Of a DNA stretch of 8,054 nt, positions 5,702-8,054 are shown piece by piece. The notes beneath the pieces were generated by a model. That model worked only from the letters and a program-made list of their open reading frames with translations, did no database searches and was not told where the DNA came from. The stretch is from Thermoplasmata archaeon. Lineage in GTDB: Archaea > Thermoplasmatota > Thermoplasmata > Thermoplasmatales > Thermoplasmataceae. Position numbers and translations under genes: made by a program. The stretch covers positions 1 to 8,054 of the forward strand of contig JAKBGP010000087.1 in NCBI GenBank assembly GCA_021833045.1, written 5' to 3'. Positions within the stretch are counted from its first letter, which is position 1. Every line of letters starts with the position of its first letter.

Positions 5702-7222
5702 ATGGTGGAAGAGTCAGAACTTAAAGAAGAGTTAAGAAAAAAGATCATGTTCGGAATTAATCAAATGGCAATTTTGTACAATAATGAACGCATAAATAAT
5801 CCTGAGAAATATGATTTTTTTTACCAGTGGGATTACCTCTGGTTTCAGATAAGAAGAGCCAGTGACCCTGGTTTTTTTAGACATATTTTTATGTTGTCTC
5901 ATAAGAGCCCAAACTTTCACAGCAATAGATTATTTGTGACGAAGATGATCCTTATGGATATTTGTGCCGGTAAGTTTAACACAGATCAACTCTCAGGAAT
6001 TCCCAGTATAGACTCAGTTCACAAAAAGAACAAGGAAGGCGATTATCACCCGAGACAAACAAGAAGAAGACTGAATGAGGAATTAAGGGAAGTCGTATTT
6101 AAAAAAGACAGACAGGACTTAGATGAACGGAAACTCAGCTATATTACGGTATTCAATGTAGAGACAAGTAAAACTAGTTCTTTGCTAAAAAAAGCCGAAA
6201 AAATGTGGAAAGCCGAGTTAAATAGTCAATATATAGATGAGAAAAGTGTAATAGAACAGTCCAAACCTATTTTTCTCCAAGAGATTTATCCAGAAAGATG
6301 GAATGACTTAAATGAACTGCAGAAAAAAATGCTTGAGATTGTGCAATCATTTGAAGTCGAAATTAAAAATAGCAAATATTTTTCAGCGTTATATGATGAG
6401 ATAAAAGCTTTTACGCCTATTTTTGTAACATTAAGTAATCATATTAACTCCATTTGTGAAATCTTTTGGTTTATGAAAAAAGAGAGTCCTAAGAGAACCG
6501 CTTTGTTGATCTCACAAATTGCATTTAAGATCGATGAATCTGATATTGAAAAAACATTGTCAATAATGACTTCAATTGGATGGAGTCCCACAAATATTGT
6601 AAATGATTTAAATCTAGTGCCAGGTGCATTGTTTTTCTTTGGACAGGAAAATCTTGCAATTTCACTAATTAAATCATTAATAACTTTAGAAAATAACGAT
6701 GCTTTGAGCCTACCACTAAGTCTAAATTTTATTGCAATTCTCAGAGATGCTGGTAAATATAAGGAAATGTTAGAATTGTCAAATACTATCATTGAAAAAT
6801 ATAACACAAATAATGACTTATTCACATTGGCTTTACTAAAAATTAGGAATGCAGAGGCACTTTCTTTAAACGGAAAACATATTGAATCTGTAACTAAACT
6901 TGAAGAGATCTTTGAAAAGAGAGACCAATTTAAAGGGTACTATGTTCCCTATCGCAAAGCAATAAAACTTGCCTTTGATTATATCTTAAAAGAAAATGAA
7001 CCTAAACCTGAAGAGGAAACAGTTCCAGTTAGAGTATCTATATTAGAAAATCTACTTCATGCTGCTTATAGGATAAGCGAATATTGCCTTGTTAAAAAAT
7101 ATCTAGAAGAGTTATTTGAATCAGAATCGGAGTATTTCAAAAGAGAAGATGCAACAGATTCTTTCATCAACTTAAATGATCTTTACACTAAAGTGATCTT
7201 AAGATGTGAATCCAAGACATAA
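5702..7222 (+). CDS. Uncharacterised all-helical protein with TPR-like C-terminal half
   Basis: I do not recognise this protein. From ATG 5702 it has 506 residues; an ATG at 5660 would add 14 (520 aa). I prefer 5702 because the extra codons lie over a hairpin and T-run, and the only purine-rich site (GGGG 5644-5647) is 12 bases from ATG 5660. Predicted content is almost wholly helical, with no signal peptide or membrane segment. In the 520-residue numbering, residues 15-150 are aromatic-rich (FFYQWDYLWFQIRR at 53-66) and end in a basic patch HPRQTRRRLNEELREVVFKK (130-149). Residues about 350-420 resemble two TPR or TPR-like helical pairs (LRDAGKYKEMLELSNTIIEK at 361-380; ALSLNGKHIESVTKLEEIFE at 400-419), with another possible pair near 462-488. 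TPR arrays bind proteins, so a scaffold or sensor role is conceivable, but no catalytic motif is visible. It follows the 45-aa gene in the same direction and may be separately transcribed. Its DNA looks more AT-rich than the adjacent adenylyltransferase gene, which hints at acquisition. Confidence 0.85.
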   Translation: MVEESELKEELRKKIMFGINQMAILYNNERINNPEKYDFFYQWDYLWFQIRRASDPGFFRHIFMLSHKSPNFHSNRLFVTKMILMDICAGKFNTDQLSGIPSIDSVHKKNKEGDYHPRQTRRRLNEELREVVFKKDRQDLDERKLSYITVFNVETSKTSSLLKKAEKMWKAELNSQYIDEKSVIEQSKPIFLQEIYPERWNDLNELQKKMLEIVQSFEVEIKNSKYFSALYDEIKAFTPIFVTLSNHINSICEIFWFMKKESPKRTALLISQIAFKIDESDIEKTLSIMTSIGWSPTNIVNDLNLVPGALFFFGQENLAISLIKSLITLENNDALSLPLSLNFIAILRDAGKYKEMLELSNTIIEKYNTNNDLFTLALLKIRNAEALSLNGKHIESVTKLEEIFEKRDQFKGYYVPYRKAIKLAFDYILKENEPKPEEETVPVRVSILENLLHAAYRISEYCLVKKYLEELFESESEYFKREDATDSFINLNDLYTKVILRCESKT

Positions 7223-7223
7223 A

Positions 7224-7250
7224 TTATTGTTCATTTATATGAAATAATAA
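7224..7250 (+). terminator. Candidate terminator of the helical orphan
   Basis: Two bases after the TAA stop lies an interrupted inverted repeat. TTATT (7224-7228) pairs with AATAA (7246-7250), and TTCAT (7230-7234) pairs with ATGAA (7239-7243) around loop TTAT. An AT-rich stretch with TTTT near 7262-7265 follows. The stem is weak because it is AT-rich, so this is a modest call. Confidence 0.4.
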
Positions 7251-7270
7251 CCTTATCACGATTTTATTTC

Positions 7271-7311
7271 AAAAAAATACAACTTTAGAATAGTTAAAAT
7301 TCCCAAAAAAA
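7271..7311 (-). terminator. T-tract terminator of the adenylyltransferase gene
   Basis: On the minus strand, two seven-base T-runs (7311-7305 and 7277-7271) lie 38 to 78 bases past the TAG stop at 7349-7351. Oligo-T tracts are the main archaeal termination signal. A short hairpin, TGTCTC/GAGACA (7344-7362), overlaps the stop codon but is too far from the T-runs to be a classical stem. Confidence 0.45.
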
Positions 7312-7348
7312 GATCTGTCTTCAAATTCATTACATCGTTCAATTGTCT

Positions 7349-8054
7349 CTAAGGCTGAGACATGAAATAATGGGTAAAGCCATATTCCCATAGATTAACT
7401 CTTGGAAATACCGCATGATTCATAGATTCAAGCAACATATAAGGAATCTGCACAGAAATGATTTTACTATCTTTTAATATATTGAAATTTTCTTCAATTA
7501 GTGATTGGTACAAGGAATCCCATAATTCAAGTTCTCCAGACGAACCTTCTGTCATAAGGCCATATCTGTCAAGCATCCTGCACTGCATGGATATGTAATG
7601 TCTTCCAGTATCCATCCTGTATGAATGTTTCATAAACAAGGCAATGGAATAATCTAAATCTTTAAGAAATGATGCCATCATCTCAGATGTTTTTGAATGC
7701 TCAGGAAACGTTTGGATATTTTCTGATTTCAGTTTAATTTTTGTTTCCCCGAATATTTTTTTAAGAATATGTTCCACTGTTTCAGATTCAAGCCACTCTG
7801 GCCTTAAGAGTGAGACACTCATCTCAGTCAATCTTTTCCCTTCACTGTCAATTTCACCGGAAGCAATCCTTCTGGAACTTATTGGAAAAAGATCCTGGGC
7901 CAGTACCGTATCCACAAGCCTGATCTCCACTGGTTTGAGCCCTTTCTGGATTCTCTTTACATTTATATCACGTACATTCTTTTCGGTTTCCCTGGAGGCC
8001 ACTATCACTGCATAATCACTGTTATCAATGGCATCTCCCTGAGTGTTTCCCAGC
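7349..8054 (-). CDS. coaD: Pantetheine-phosphate adenylyltransferase fused to a C-terminal NTPase-like domain (partial)
   Basis: The frame is open to the window edge, so the true start is outside; an internal GTG at 8008 is not a credible start. The visible 234 residues begin inside the archaeal-type adenylyltransferase domain, which transfers AMP from ATP to 4'-phosphopantetheine in coenzyme A synthesis. Supporting motifs are DYAVIVASRETEKNV (13-27), INVKRIQKGLKPVEIRLVD (30-48) and LAQDLFPISSRRIASGEID (51-69); the last matches the family's ISSTRI...GEID segment with Arg where Thr is usual. The N-terminal nucleotide-binding HxGH is beyond the edge. Residues about 85-234 are an added domain. 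Its order (ETVEHILKKIFG, LDYSIALF, MQCRMLDRYGLMTEGSS) resembles the DUF84/inosine-xanthosine triphosphatase family, but in degenerate form. I recall such fusions in Thermoplasmatales. It converges with the helical orphan and is the likely core-genome flank. Confidence 0.85.
   Translation of the reverse strand, partial: LGNTQGDAIDNSDYAVIVASRETEKNVRDINVKRIQKGLKPVEIRLVDTVLAQDLFPISSRRIASGEIDSEGKRLTEMSVSLLRPEWLESETVEHILKKIFGETKIKLKSENIQTFPEHSKTSEMMASFLKDLDYSIALFMKHSYRMDTGRHYISMQCRMLDRYGLMTEGSSGELELWDSLYQSLIEENFNILKDSKIISVQIPYMLLESMNHAVFPRVNLWEYGFTHYFMSQP

Noticed and set aside
6439..6825. 128-codon minus-strand ORF within the helical orphan
   Set aside because: Antisense to a well-supported gene, no ribosome-binding site, and a composition typical of a reverse-strand shadow in AT-rich coding DNA.
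7349..8008. A 219-aa stand-alone protein starting at GTG 8008
   Set aside because: The reading frame continues to the window edge with residues matching the adenylyltransferase family, so the GTG is an internal codon of a longer gene.

Overview
The window looks like a piece of an AT-rich archaeal chromosome, most likely from the Thermoplasmatales or relatives (such as Ferroplasma, Cuniculiplasma or Thermoplasma). Three things point that way. The gene at the right edge is an archaeal-type pantetheine-phosphate adenylyltransferase with a long C-terminal extension, an arrangement I recall from Thermoplasmatales. The ribosome-binding sites match the archaeal anti-Shine-Dalgarno sequence (one is GGAGGTGAT). 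The upstream regions look like TATA-box promoters with very short leaders, or none. The genus is inference; the archaeal assignment is fairly secure.

Layout. Positions 1-467 hold no clear gene, apart from a possible C-terminal tail of a plus-strand gene ending at 74. Positions 468-5157 (minus strand) are a compact two-gene operon, mod then res, encoding an apparently intact Type III restriction-modification system. Mod is a beta-class amino-methyltransferase (DPPF, then the target-recognition region, then FCGSG). Res is a superfamily-2 DEAH translocase with a C-terminal PD-(D/E)XK nuclease. The mod stop codon lies inside the res ribosome-binding site, so translation is probably coupled. A roughly 0.3-kb very AT-rich divergent control region (about 5158-5516) follows.

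On the plus strand next comes a 45-codon gene (5517-5654) with an ideal ribosome-binding site. It encodes a hydrophilic, Asn-rich peptide made of two 18-residue repeats (N..R....NP....Y). A hairpin plus T-run (5669-5698) follows it and overlaps a possible TATA box for the next gene (5702-7222). That gene encodes an all-helical protein of about 506 residues, TPR-like in its C-terminal half, which I cannot assign to a family. Converging on it from the right edge is the C-terminal 234 residues of the adenylyltransferase fusion (7349-8054, minus), a housekeeping coenzyme A gene that probably marks the edge of the accessory segment.

How the genes work together. Mod and Res form a self-contained defence system. 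The divergent 45-aa gene and the helical orphan have no assigned role. Their promoter neighbourhood shares TTGATA/TATCAA elements with the mod promoter, so common regulation is possible but unproven. The most novel items are the two-repeat micro-protein with its promoter palindrome, the orphan helical protein beside the restriction system, and the variant adenylyltransferase fusion.
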